From: Phycisphaerae bacterium
Lineage (GTDB): Bacteria > Planctomycetota > Phycisphaerae > Sedimentisphaerales > UBA12454
Length of the DNA: 64,000 nucleotides
Direction of reading: 5' to 3'
NCBI GenBank assembly: GCA_041652575.1
Contig: JBAZHC010000003.1
Location: 216,949 to 280,948 of the forward strand
The position numbers and the translations under genes are program-made. Of this stretch, positions 32,093 to 41,660 are shown in pieces. The notes below the pieces were generated by a model, which saw only the letters and a list, made by a program, of their open reading frames with translations, made no database searches and was not told the DNA's origin. Numbering within the stretch: the stretch's first letter is position 1; the number at the start of each line of letters is the position of its first letter.

Positions 32093-34081
32093 TTAGAACT
32101 TATAGAAGAACTGGAAATAAAACTGCCGTCCGGGTATCTCGGTGAAGCTTGTCGCCGAACCTGACCATTGCCTGCCTCCCTCGGTATGCGACTGGTCAAA
32201 GAGATTGGTAACGCCGATAGCAAGTTCAGCCGTATCTTTCCAGATGCTTCTGGCCAGGCGAACATCGAGTCTCCATGTGGAGTCTGTTTCTTCTATAGTA
32301 TCGAGTGACTTGGTAATCCCTGCGCCGGTCCAATACAATTGAGTATTCAGCGTGGTGGATTTATCCAGATAAAAACGGTTGGTCAAACCTGCACGCTGCT
32401 GCGGACTCAGCATCATATCCAGTTTGTCACCATTACCATACCCGGTAAGTTCATTTCTGCACGATTGATGCATATACGTATGGAACCCACGTATAAGCCA
32501 CCAATCGACAGGTCTCCAGTCGACCGACGTCTCAACGCCGTAAGTTGTAACATTATACATATTTTTGAATTGTTGGTGCCAGCTCGGGACTGTCAGGGTC
32601 TCTAAGGATATCAGGTCTTTAGTCTGATTGACGTATCCTTCAACATTAACTGATACGTTTTTCGCCCATTGCCCGCGGTAACCGACTTCGTAGGAAACCG
32701 ATTCTTCATTCTTCAGAGAATCGTTTCCGAACTTACCCCATGATATACTGCTGTTTAAAAATTCTTCCCGTATAGTCGGCCTTCTAAATGCCTTTGATAT
32801 TGCACCCCTTATAAAATGTTTCGGCGTAAACTCCCAGACCAAAGCCATACTTCCTGCCCAGTCATAGTTTGTAAACTCATTATAATGTCCTCTGAAACCA
32901 ATGGTGTACCACAGGTTGTCAGCCAGGGTAATCTCATCTTCAATAAAAGCACTGACCTGGTCGTTGGCAAAACTCGACGGGGAAGTAGGATTAAATTGTC
33001 CTGCCATATGCGTCGTGCTGCTGTACATATCCCGTGTGTAGTCCGCCCCCAGAACAAAGTTGTGCTTATCGCGCACAAAGTTATACTGTACTTCGACCAT
33101 TTCCTCATGAGAGCGTGTGTCTCCGCCAAGCCAGTTTCCCCAGTCCGGATCATCCTTCCAGTTATTCTTGTTACGCGTAATATAGCTTTCTGTCCACCGT
33201 ATTTGAAACTTACTATCATCATCAAAAGTTTTCTCAAATAGAAGATTCATATACTGGAGAGCCTCACCTGCATTCTGCTGGCCGCCTGTAAAGGTCAGCA
33301 TCTTATCATCGTCCAGTTTAAGTTCACCGCGCACGGTGCTTTGGAATGCATCGTAATCGTCGCCATTAAATCTATTAATGTCGCCGTTATAGTCGCGGGT
33401 AAATCCTTTTTCGTGAGAGGTACCCACCATGCCTCGATAGGAGAAAGGGCCGTCGGTGCCGCCGTATCGTATAAATCCCTGCTGCAATTCGCGGCTGCCC
33501 ACACTGCCGGAAACCAGTCCGCCCTGAGTATCGGCCGCTTTTTTAGTGATAATATTAATTACACCATTCATCGCGTTGACGCCCCAGACAACACCGCCGG
33601 AACCGCGAATGACTTCGATTCGTTCAATCTCGTCCAGGAATACCGGATTCAGGTAAAACAAAGTTCCGCCGAGATACGGGTCGTACAACGGCCGGCCGTC
33701 CAGCAGAACCTGCATTCTTTCATTACTCCACTTGGCAAATCCTCGGCTGCCTACTTCATAAACAAGCCCTTTAGTCCGGAACACATCCATTCCGGGCACC
33801 TGCCGGAAAAGTTCCTCTATTCTTACTGGACCTGCCTGCCTGATATCTTCTGCTGTTATTACATACACCGCTCGGGACGCTCGATTTAAGGATTGAGACC
33901 TACGTGCCGAAGAGGTAATTTCCACCTTCATCAGGTCCTCAAGGGACATACTGAATAAACTATTCGTATCGGAAGACTCTGCACCAAAAGCGTCAAGCGA
34001 AACCGATAAAAGAATCAACAGAAATGCAATAACACAAAAAGCTGACCCCGCCCTGCAACTTTTGCCCTTTATTTTAAGCAT
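32093..34081 (-). CDS. TonB-dependent outer membrane receptor
   Basis: The 662-residue protein has a signal peptide (about 1-33), a TonB-plug domain (about 60-180, with VYVITAEDIRQAG, ELFRQVPGMDV and VEVIRGSGGVVWGVNAMNGV-type motifs) and a 22-strand barrel that ends in an aromatic FYFQFFYKF terminus. SLEDLMKVEITS near residue 45 is the usual start of the plug. It should take up large ligands, here probably galactan fragments, across the outer membrane. No SusD-like partner is encoded nearby. Operator B (34156-34185) lies 75 bases before its start. Confidence 0.93.
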   Translation of the reverse strand: MLKIKGKSCRAGSAFCVIAFLLILLSVSLDAFGAESSDTNSLFSMSLEDLMKVEITSSARRSQSLNRASRAVYVITAEDIRQAGPVRIEELFRQVPGMDVFRTKGLVYEVGSRGFAKWSNERMQVLLDGRPLYDPYLGGTLFYLNPVFLDEIERIEVIRGSGGVVWGVNAMNGVINIITKKAADTQGGLVSGSVGSRELQQGFIRYGGTDGPFSYRGMVGTSHEKGFTRDYNGDINRFNGDDYDAFQSTVRGELKLDDDKMLTFTGGQQNAGEALQYMNLLFEKTFDDDSKFQIRWTESYITRNKNNWKDDPDWGNWLGGDTRSHEEMVEVQYNFVRDKHNFVLGADYTRDMYSSTTHMAGQFNPTSPSSFANDQVSAFIEDEITLADNLWYTIGFRGHYNEFTNYDWAGSMALVWEFTPKHFIRGAISKAFRRPTIREEFLNSSISWGKFGNDSLKNEESVSYEVGYRGQWAKNVSVNVEGYVNQTKDLISLETLTVPSWHQQFKNMYNVTTYGVETSVDWRPVDWWLIRGFHTYMHQSCRNELTGYGNGDKLDMMLSPQQRAGLTNRFYLDKSTTLNTQLYWTGAGITKSLDTIEETDSTWRLDVRLARSIWKDTAELAIGVTNLFDQSHTEGGRQWSGSATSFTEIPGRQFYFQFFYKF

Positions 34082-34155
34082 ACAGTATTCCTAATTAAAC
34101 AACGCAATTGCAACCTCTGTCGTAATATCGTCTTATTGGAAATCTTAAATAATAC

Positions 34156-34185
34156 TATTTTGCGTTTTTCTTTAACCATTTTGCG
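34156..34185. promoter_or_regulatory. AraC/XylR-type operator B before the TonB receptor
   Basis: TATTTTGCG (34156-34164) and CATTTTGCG (34177-34185) are direct repeats 21 bp apart. A weak minus-strand -10 (GATATT, 34124-34129) lies 27 bases downstream, at the same distance as in operator A. About 60 bases beyond the site also resemble those beside operator A (TTGGACATT versus TTAGACATT). Confidence 0.7.
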
Positions 34186-34301
34186 GCACAAACTCATTTC
34201 CCCAAAGCATGTGAAGCCTGTTATTGGACATTGTGACAATTATGTGTTGTCTATGAAATTCAGAATATTATGAGAAGTCTTTTGGAGATGACATAAAAAA
34301 A

Positions 34302-34324
34302 CTGCCCGGCGGATAACCGGGCAG
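34302..34324. terminator. Bidirectional intrinsic terminator after GH53
   Basis: CTGCCCGG (34302-34309) pairs with CCGGGCAG (34317-34324) around seven bases. An A-run precedes and a T-run of seven follows, so it works in both directions. It ends the GH42/clan-A/GH53 transcript (stop at 34356). Confidence 0.9.
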
Positions 34325-34355
34325 TTTTTTTATACTTGTTGGAAAACCCTCAGTT

Positions 34356-35351
34356 TTACGGGCGCGTACCGCCGCCAAGAATCACCAGACCTTTTGTCAT
34401 TTCAACGTTTTTCCAGTTCCCGTCAATCGGTTTGAACAACGCCCTGTTGCCGACCGGCGAACTGAATATCCATGCCGGCTCCCAGTAAACCACGTTACTA
34501 TTTATTGCCAGCACATCAGCGATATATTTTGCCTGGGTATCTTCGGTTGCTGAATTGCCCCTGTAGTAGTCTCCCAATTCGCAGATTACAATTTCTTTTT
34601 TATACGACTTGGCCTGTTCATGAATGACCCTGAAGTTGTTGATATTGCCATGATGCTCCGGATAGTAAGACAGCCCTATCACATCGAACGAGACGCTTGA
34701 TGCGAGAAGATTATCAAAGAACCATTTGAGGTCCGCTGCTTTGTTCTCAGCGACATGAATTATACTGAGCCCGCCCCCTCCGTCCTTGATTCCTTTGTGG
34801 GCCGAGGTAATAAGTTCTCTAAGAGTCGCCCAATTTCCATCACAGGCGTTTCCTTCCGGCCAGAGCATGCCGCAGTTTGTCTCATTGCCAATCTGTGTGT
34901 AGTCCGGCTTTATCTGCGAGCAGACATCTTTCGTATAATCATAAACTTTGGCAACAAGTTGTTCCTTAGTCAGACCGGCCCACGCTGCAGGTTTTGTCTG
35001 CACGCCAGGATTGGCCCATGTGTCGGAGTAATGAATATCCAGCATAATTTTCATCCCGGCTGCTTTGCATCTCTCGGTCAGGGCTTTCACATAGTCAAGG
35101 TTCATAGCTACCCCGGCGTCATTAGTGTCAGGGTTAACGAATAATCGTATACGAACAAGGTCTATGCCGTGATTCTTTAAAATAGTGAGAAGGTCTTTTT
35201 GTACGCCATCATCGTTGTACTTGACGCCATCAGCTTCCTGCCGAGTTAGTATGGATATGTCCACGCCTCTAAAGGCATAGGCTTTGTTTGGCATCACAAC
35301 ACACATTAAAAGTAATACTGCAATCGCCGAATAAATAATTTTCCTGTACAT
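34356..35351 (-). CDS. Secreted GH53 endo-beta-1,4-galactanase (second copy)
   Basis: The 331-residue protein has a signal peptide ending AYA at about residue 26 and a GH53 barrel: RGVDISILTRQEADG, VRIRLFVNPDT, acid/base E157 in QIGNETNCGMLWP and nucleophile E258 in VICELGDYY. YYPEHHGN replaces the YYPWWHGT of the other copy, so the two are distant paralogues rather than a recent duplication. AAAGGA precedes the ATG. It is the last gene of the operon starting with GH42 at 39930 and should release galacto-oligosaccharides outside the cell. Confidence 0.94.
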   Translation of the reverse strand: MYRKIIYSAIAVLLLMCVVMPNKAYAFRGVDISILTRQEADGVKYNDDGVQKDLLTILKNHGIDLVRIRLFVNPDTNDAGVAMNLDYVKALTERCKAAGMKIMLDIHYSDTWANPGVQTKPAAWAGLTKEQLVAKVYDYTKDVCSQIKPDYTQIGNETNCGMLWPEGNACDGNWATLRELITSAHKGIKDGGGGLSIIHVAENKAADLKWFFDNLLASSVSFDVIGLSYYPEHHGNINNFRVIHEQAKSYKKEIVICELGDYYRGNSATEDTQAKYIADVLAINSNVVYWEPAWIFSSPVGNRALFKPIDGNWKNVEMTKGLVILGGGTRP

Positions 35352-35375
35352 TATTTTTTCCTTTCAAAAATAATC

Positions 35376-37949
35376 TCAACGAAGTTTTCCCAGCGTCACA
35401 TTCTCCAGTTCGATAGCGCAGGGGCCGTCGTTATAATCCTGAATAAATCGGGTACCAATTGAAATTTGCAGCGACTCTACGTTTTCAATATGAAGCCTGT
35501 CTCCTTCACCGCCGCGGTTGGTCGGCGTTGAAAGCCAATAAGAATGGCCCGACCAGCCTCGCGGCAGCATTGCCGCCTTTGCGGAAACAAACTGTGAAAG
35601 CGGAACGCAAACTTCGTTCCACTGCTGGGTAACAGGTATTGCCGCGGCCCAGTTCGAACCGTCTTTTTCCATCAGTGTAATGCCGAAATGCGTAGTTGCC
35701 TTTTCGACGGCACGAGCACGCACACACAATGTCTGGAATTTACTGAAATCGTCAAGCCTGCCGTCAGTCTCTCTGCCGAATATATACCGGCACGAAACAT
35801 CCTGCGGTTCACTTTTCAAACTTTCCACTTCGAAACGAAGAGCGAGTTTGCCTGCCGTCGCAGCCTCGACAAAATTATAGGTATAATGCGGACCGTGCCA
35901 ATATTGTGAAAACAAAAGCTTATCACGGTCCCTGCTGACATCATAAAGAACTATGGGTGAATTCGCATCTGCGACAAAAGTTTCCCACATATTTTCAGTT
36001 GAAAAATCCCAATCTCCCGGCTTGCCTGAAACATCGGCCGGAAAAGACTGTACCTTTTCGCCATTTTGAACTGTTATGCAATATCTGATTAAACCGTTTT
36101 TAAACTTATCGGCAGGCACTTTGACAGAATATACAGATCCTTTTTGCCGCTGCATCGGATACTCCGCAAAAAATCTGTGCGGTTCCTGCCTGAGATTCAA
36201 AGATACCTTATCGGGCAGTTTCGAATTGCATACTGTCGCTGTTACAACGAAATCTCTGCCTGATGCGATTTGCGATTGGGGCTCGAACACAACCGCCGTC
36301 GGCAATTCTTTTTCCGGCGGAGCGATAAAAGATGCTGAAACTTCCGGGTTCGGGGCATTTACATCACTGCGTTTAAGCAAATACACGCCCGGATGAATTA
36401 TAAAATCGCCCTTCTCTGCTTTTGTATGAAAGTTATTTTCTTTGTTAATCGCGTCAACCGCAAAGGAACCGCCTAAATCCGGAAGATTAATTTCCATCGG
36501 CCATTCGCGACACAGAACACGTGAAACTTCGCGGCCGAAACGCAGCTTGCTGTAAGGGTCATCTACGATAATTGCATCGGGATAAACTTCCAGCCTCCAA
36601 ACACCTGTCTGAAGTTTATCCAGAAAATAACAGCCTGTTCCTTCATACGAAACAATCGGCGAAGAACCGCAGCCGGCAACCTGTTCCAAATCTTGCGCCT
36701 TTGGCGGATTGGTTTTCGTATCGTTCGAATACATAAACGCGCGTTCAGAAACCATTTCACTTAAATTCTGTTCATAACTTACACGGAAATCGCCGAAATT
36801 GCAGTCCTGCGGATATTTTCCATAAGACTTCAATCGTGGAAGGTCGTGAAAAGCCCGTGATGCGATAATAAAGCTCATCGCTTTATTGGGTGTATAAATC
36901 AGATTCAGATAATGAGTCTGAAATTCGATATTACTCGATGCGATGGGCAGTGGGTCGTATGTAAACATCGCCGCAAACTGGCCGCCGCCGATGCGAAATT
37001 CTCTTGCCATCGCCGGATACATATACGCACCGCCGATATCGGCACTATCGAATTCGTAAACCACTTTTGCCTTTGAAGCGATTAATGGGTCCTTCATCAT
37101 GGGAAAATCTTCAGCGTTAAGCAGGAAGTTACCGCGCAGTGTCCGGCCGGCAAGAAGTTCCGCCGGATACCACCCGAAAGTAACGCCTTCTACATTTGAT
37201 TTGGCCACATCGGCCACGGCTGTTTTATTCTGACTGAAATTGAAAAAAAGCGGCTGCTTACAGCCCGTATCTCGAACCGCCTTTGCCAGAGTATTTATAT
37301 AATCGGTAACATTCGGCGGCAAATAAGGCTCATTCACAAGTTCAAGACCCAAAATCGCAGGGTCGTCTTTATACGCCAGTTTTGTATATCGATTAACGTG
37401 CCGCATAATCTGGCTCAGATAGTTCGCCTGTATTTTTATTCCGTTCGGGTCTGTACCTATTTTGCTGCGGCCGCGGCCTTTGCCATATACCTTTGAAAAA
37501 CCGTCAATCGGCATATCAAAAGCATCAGGCCACCGCGGGTCATACAGAACTATCGGAGAAAACAGCATATAAATTCCGTTTTCCTTTGCTTTATACACCA
37601 GATAATCAAGCAGGCGAAGATGTTCGTTGTCGACAAGATTCCCGTTTGCATCTGCACATTCCCAATCACCCCAGAAACTCAGACGAATCCCATCCAAACC
37701 CATACGAACAAAATGAGCAATGTCATCGTCTATTGTTTTTTCATAAGAGGCGCCGACCCTTGCGACCATTCGGTATGCACTTGCCGAAGGCACACAATAA
37801 TTTATTCCAAAAAGCGCAACTTCATCGCCGTTGTCCTGCCATTGTATAACGCCCTGTTTGTCAACGTTAGTCCATCGCTCCGCCTGCTGTGCCGACAAAG
37901 TTGCGCCTGTAATTAAAATTAAAAATAGTATTAATTTTTTATTTTTCAT
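35376..37949 (-). CDS. Secreted clan GH-A hydrolase of unassigned family with C-terminal CBM-like domain
   Basis: The 857-residue protein has a signal peptide (about 1-20) and a GH5-like barrel (about 30-400). LGLELVNEPYL places the acid/base at E207 and VVYEFDSAD a nucleophile at E299, both on the expected strands. A beta domain (about 470-550) and an Ig-like part follow. The last about 190 residues (from EATAGKLALRFEVESLK) resemble CBM11-type carbohydrate-binding modules. I cannot assign a GH family. Its start overlaps the GH42 stop by 11 bases and it precedes GH53, so the substrate is probably a galactan-linked polysaccharide. Confidence 0.85.
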   Translation of the reverse strand: MKNKKLILFLILITGATLSAQQAERWTNVDKQGVIQWQDNGDEVALFGINYCVPSASAYRMVARVGASYEKTIDDDIAHFVRMGLDGIRLSFWGDWECADANGNLVDNEHLRLLDYLVYKAKENGIYMLFSPIVLYDPRWPDAFDMPIDGFSKVYGKGRGRSKIGTDPNGIKIQANYLSQIMRHVNRYTKLAYKDDPAILGLELVNEPYLPPNVTDYINTLAKAVRDTGCKQPLFFNFSQNKTAVADVAKSNVEGVTFGWYPAELLAGRTLRGNFLLNAEDFPMMKDPLIASKAKVVYEFDSADIGGAYMYPAMAREFRIGGGQFAAMFTYDPLPIASSNIEFQTHYLNLIYTPNKAMSFIIASRAFHDLPRLKSYGKYPQDCNFGDFRVSYEQNLSEMVSERAFMYSNDTKTNPPKAQDLEQVAGCGSSPIVSYEGTGCYFLDKLQTGVWRLEVYPDAIIVDDPYSKLRFGREVSRVLCREWPMEINLPDLGGSFAVDAINKENNFHTKAEKGDFIIHPGVYLLKRSDVNAPNPEVSASFIAPPEKELPTAVVFEPQSQIASGRDFVVTATVCNSKLPDKVSLNLRQEPHRFFAEYPMQRQKGSVYSVKVPADKFKNGLIRYCITVQNGEKVQSFPADVSGKPGDWDFSTENMWETFVADANSPIVLYDVSRDRDKLLFSQYWHGPHYTYNFVEAATAGKLALRFEVESLKSEPQDVSCRYIFGRETDGRLDDFSKFQTLCVRARAVEKATTHFGITLMEKDGSNWAAAIPVTQQWNEVCVPLSQFVSAKAAMLPRGWSGHSYWLSTPTNRGGEGDRLHIENVESLQISIGTRFIQDYNDGPCAIELENVTLGKLR

Positions 37950-39930
37950 ATTTCAATACCATAACACCATAAGGTTTAACTTCAACTTTACCGTTATGTT
38001 TTTTGCCGGTGAGCAAATCCACAGCGCCCCTAGCAAGCGTTAATGACGCAGGACGGTTTTCAAACTCGACAGCGATAAGCCCTTTTCCTGCCTTGCCATT
38101 TCGGGGTACAACAAGAAGATTAGGACTTGCCTGTGCCGCCGGGGCGATTTCCGCTTCTTTGCATACTGACAGCAATAATTTTTTAAGGTCTTCCGGTTTC
38201 GGCATTGTGCCTAACAAAATGACCTGTCCTTTGCCGACCTTTTTCCGCATCACAGCGGCAAGACCCTTCAGCGGCCCGTCCGTATAAGCCGCCAGCACTT
38301 CCGCACCGCAGGGGTCAAATCCGTCATACCATATCGAACCGGAAGACTGGTTTCCATCGGACCAGCGGAGAGCAAAATCTTTGGGGTCGCCCGGAATCTG
38401 GTAATTACAATAAGTTTCGGTCACCTGTTCCAAAGAACCGAAAGGCGAATGTGTGAACTCTGTCGCTTCAATTGTGCGATTATCGGATAATGGGCCGACA
38501 ATCCATATACCGCCGGCTTTAACCCATGCTTTTATTCGCTGACGCAGTCCCGCTTCGTCCATCGCCGGCAGAAACGGCGAGCATACTACCTTGTAAGAAT
38601 CCAGCGATGCCGCCGGGTCGATGACATCAGCCCTAAGTGAGGCGCCGATTAGCGACCGATAGAAACTGCCGGTGATTTTTTCACTGTATTTGAAACCGTT
38701 AACAATGGGTTGAAAATCAAACATCAGCCAGGCCAGGCAGGAAAAGTGTACCGCAAGGCCGGAATTAACAGGCCTGGTTCCATTTATAAACTCAGCCGAT
38801 GAATGAAAACCGGCAGCGATTTCTTTTACTTCGTTTATTATATGAAGCGGCCGGCCGCAACTTGAAATTACTGAGCCGTGCATCATTTCCTGACCGCTCC
38901 AGTGCCCGCGCCACAGCCAATAAAGAACCGCCTCGCCTCCCAAAGCTATCGGCAGCCATGAATTTGCCCGGCAAAATCCATCGGAACGGTATTTGCCGGC
39001 TACGGTAGAGCCGTTCCAGCAGGTCGATGTCTCCGTATTCCAAAAAGGTTTGTCTTTGAGAGACCTTATCATATCGTACCAGAACACAACCCCCCACAAA
39101 TCGTATTCCTGATGATAATTATTTACCTGAACAATATCTAAATTCCGGTGGATTTTGTGATAGTTGATACCGCCAAGACACATCATATCGGTTCCGACCG
39201 GCTGGCGGCATAGTTTATGCAAAATTTCCGCCTGATGCTCCGTGAACTCTATATAAGAATCCGACTGAAAATTCATCCACGCCGTCAACAGCGAAGGATG
39301 GTGCCATGTATCGGTCCTCGGAATCGGCAGTTGTAAAAACGATTGGTATGTCTGGCTCCACAAATCTGTTCCCCATGCTTTATTGAGCGCCTCAATTCCG
39401 CCGAATCTTTTGCGCATCGACTCCTGGAACTTTTTATGACATACCGCACAGCAGCAGCCTCTGCCGTTGCGCGGCTCAGGATATTGCTCGTTATCAATCT
39501 GCCAGCCGATTATATTTTTATCACTGCCGAACTCTTCTGCTAATTTCGTTACTATTTTTGCGCAATAGTCTCGATACACAGGATTGTTGGGGCAGGCATG
39601 CCTTCGTCCGCCATGCTGGGAGATTTGACCATTATCCTTAACGACAAAAACTTCGGGATATTTTTCCACAAGCCATATCGGCGGTGTACAGGTAGGTGTA
39701 CCCATAATTGTGGCAATACCCGCCCCGCCCAGTTTGTCAACAGCGAGGTGCAGCCAATCGAAATCGAACTTGCCTTCGCGAGGCTCCATTCTGCTCCAGG
39801 CAAACTCGCCGAGACGCATCAAATTCATCCCGGCCTGCTTCATCAATGCAATATCTTCGTCAATCAGTTCCAGCGGCCAGTCTTCGGGATAATAAGCCGC
39901 ACCCAGATACGGCCCTTCAAATTTCTTCAT
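37939..39930 (-). CDS. GH42 beta-galactosidase (second copy)
   Basis: The 663-residue protein lacks a signal peptide and carries the GH42 signatures YLGAAYYPEDWPLELIDEDI, acid/base E148 in WQIDNEQY and nucleophile E300 in FWNTETSTCW. The cysteine cluster CCCAVC (159-164) matches the GH42 metal site. A trimerisation domain (about 400-580) and a C-terminal beta domain ending YGVMVLKYEK complete it. AGGAGG stands three bases before the ATG. It heads the operon GH42, clan-A hydrolase, GH53 and is preceded by operator C and a TATAAT element. Confidence 0.95.
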   Translation of the reverse strand: MKKFEGPYLGAAYYPEDWPLELIDEDIALMKQAGMNLMRLGEFAWSRMEPREGKFDFDWLHLAVDKLGGAGIATIMGTPTCTPPIWLVEKYPEVFVVKDNGQISQHGGRRHACPNNPVYRDYCAKIVTKLAEEFGSDKNIIGWQIDNEQYPEPRNGRGCCCAVCHKKFQESMRKRFGGIEALNKAWGTDLWSQTYQSFLQLPIPRTDTWHHPSLLTAWMNFQSDSYIEFTEHQAEILHKLCRQPVGTDMMCLGGINYHKIHRNLDIVQVNNYHQEYDLWGVVFWYDMIRSLKDKPFWNTETSTCWNGSTVAGKYRSDGFCRANSWLPIALGGEAVLYWLWRGHWSGQEMMHGSVISSCGRPLHIINEVKEIAAGFHSSAEFINGTRPVNSGLAVHFSCLAWLMFDFQPIVNGFKYSEKITGSFYRSLIGASLRADVIDPAASLDSYKVVCSPFLPAMDEAGLRQRIKAWVKAGGIWIVGPLSDNRTIEATEFTHSPFGSLEQVTETYCNYQIPGDPKDFALRWSDGNQSSGSIWYDGFDPCGAEVLAAYTDGPLKGLAAVMRKKVGKGQVILLGTMPKPEDLKKLLLSVCKEAEIAPAAQASPNLLVVPRNGKAGKGLIAVEFENRPASLTLARGAVDLLTGKKHNGKVEVKPYGVMVLKYEK

Positions 39931-39978
39931 ATGCCTCCTAAAATGGAAAAAACGCCATTATTGTGAATATTTGCGTGC

Positions 39979-40039
39979 ATTATACACTTTCCACAAATAC
40001 TTATAACGCCACTTTGCGTTAACTTGTAACCATTTTGCG
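39979..40039 (-). promoter_or_regulatory. Operator C and promoter of the GH42/GH53 operon
   Basis: CACTTTGCG (40010-40018) and CATTTTGCG (40031-40039) are direct repeats 21 bp apart. A minus-strand TATAAT lies at 39979-39984, 26 bases beyond the site, with no good -35. This is the layout of a promoter that needs an activator touching the -35 position. Confidence 0.75.
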
Positions 40040-40074
40040 ACGCAGCGAGTATGGGAAAATTTTACAAAAAAATA

Positions 40075-41403
40075 TTATTCTGATATGTGAACTTCAGTTG
40101 TGTCTCCGATTCCTTTACGCATCACAACAATATAGATTACAGCAAAGCTGAAAATTCTTGCCGCAAGTGAAACCGGAAATACGTGCCAGATGGAAAAATA
40201 TTTTACAATCAAACTGCCTATCAGTGTTCCCAGTCCGCCGAACAGACTCGATGTTATTGTCATTACCGCCAGATATGTGCTTCGCTTTTTGTCTTTTGTA
40301 AGCATTGACGTGATGGCAGGATTCACTATCGTCGTGCCGTTTACAAAAATACCCGTGATAAGCCACGCGATGGATATTAACAGTATCGGTTTTACAGACG
40401 CTGAAAGTAGGTAGAAAATCGGTATGATGCTCCATAAACAGTGGCATATGAGGAAAACTTTTCTTGTTCCGAACTTTTCGATAATCCTGCCCCAGAAAAG
40501 AAACGAAACAAATCCGCTCATCTGAACAAGACAAACCGAAATAAGCGTCAGCATAACGAATCTGTTCTCGAATCCGAGGTCTTTCATCAGATACGGAATA
40601 AAAAACGGCTCGCAGATATTTATACTTGCCGTCCACAGCAGCATTATCATCATCCATTGCCTGAATTTTTTGTCGGCCCATGGCTGCATTATAATTTTCA
40701 GGGAATTCCCTTTCGTCTCCTGCGTTTTCTTAAGCGGCTCAGGTATTTTGACATGAAAGAAAAGGTCGATTATCCCAAGTGTCAGCCCGAACGCGAATAC
40801 CAGCCGGACTATTATCATCTTATGGGCGTGGTCGGACTGCTGCACCGCCAGACCTGCAAACAAGGCAATACCCATCATAAAAAATTGTATAACCGCGCTT
40901 CGCCGGGACATAAATCCGGCCAATTGCTTTTCCGATATCAAATCATAAAGCCAGCTCGACCACGATGGTGCTGCAAGATTTCCGAATATCGCGCTCGCCA
41001 CGCATAACGAAATTATGCTCAACGGCCCAAGTGGTATCCAGAATGAAAATACGATAGGCACGAAACAAAGCCGCGACAAAATGGAAAATACATACCACGG
41101 ATATTTCCTGTTGCCCCAGAAATCCTCTAACGCCCAGCCGAATATCTGGAACGCTACCGCGAACGAAACCAGAGAGACCATAATACCAAGCTGGTACTTG
41201 GACATACCGGAGGCAAAACAGAAAAACGTAAAGTATATTCCTGTCGGCCCCAGAAACGTACCGTAAATAGTGCCCAATACGCCTGTCCAGATATGCCGTC
41301 TGCGTATCCATGGAAGTTCATTTTCCTGAATCTGACGCGTTCTGAAGATGTCGTCGCCGCTGCTGAAAGCCGGCACAATGCTTTTAATTTTTTTTAAAAC
41401 CAT
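40075..41403 (-). CDS. MFS transporter, probably for sugars
   Basis: The 442-residue protein has about 12 membrane helices in the major facilitator pattern, with a long basic N-terminus (about 1-35) before the first helix and a central cytoplasmic loop (KIPEPLKKTQETKGNSLK). The loop between helices 2 and 3 contains EDFWGNRKYPW, and helix 8-9 GRIIEKFGTRKVF fits the MFS loop motif. The family is close to sugar/unknown-substrate exporters and importers. It lies upstream of the GH42 operon but ends before operator C, so it is probably a separate transcript. Confidence 0.85.
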   Translation of the reverse strand: MVLKKIKSIVPAFSSGDDIFRTRQIQENELPWIRRRHIWTGVLGTIYGTFLGPTGIYFTFFCFASGMSKYQLGIMVSLVSFAVAFQIFGWALEDFWGNRKYPWYVFSILSRLCFVPIVFSFWIPLGPLSIISLCVASAIFGNLAAPSWSSWLYDLISEKQLAGFMSRRSAVIQFFMMGIALFAGLAVQQSDHAHKMIIVRLVFAFGLTLGIIDLFFHVKIPEPLKKTQETKGNSLKIIMQPWADKKFRQWMMIMLLWTASINICEPFFIPYLMKDLGFENRFVMLTLISVCLVQMSGFVSFLFWGRIIEKFGTRKVFLICHCLWSIIPIFYLLSASVKPILLISIAWLITGIFVNGTTIVNPAITSMLTKDKKRSTYLAVMTITSSLFGGLGTLIGSLIVKYFSIWHVFPVSLAARIFSFAVIYIVVMRKGIGDTTEVHISE

Positions 41404-41660
41404 ACGAACTGCATTTCCACAGATTTTTTAGAAACTTTTCAAATCATACTTACAATATCTGAAAAGTAAAGACACTGTTTTTCAGGTACACCTTTGCTAA
41501 AAGGCCGGACTTGACAGGTCTTTTACTCTTTTCCAACCTGTTTCCTGCTGTCACACTTTCTGATAAAGCCTGGTATAGATGAGTGTTAAAAGCGTAGTAT
41601 AATATCTGATTGAGATTGAAAGGATTTATTGTAAACCATTTGATTTCAATGGTATATAAA
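41404..41660. other. Gene-free stretch with an inverted repeat
   Basis: No convincing gene is seen between the MFS start and the tRNA remnant. ACCATT (41635-41640) and AATGGT (41648-41653) form a small inverted repeat just beyond the tRNA-like 3' end. A minus-strand frame across 41450-41731 runs through the tRNA remnant and is not believed to be a gene. Confidence 0.5.
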
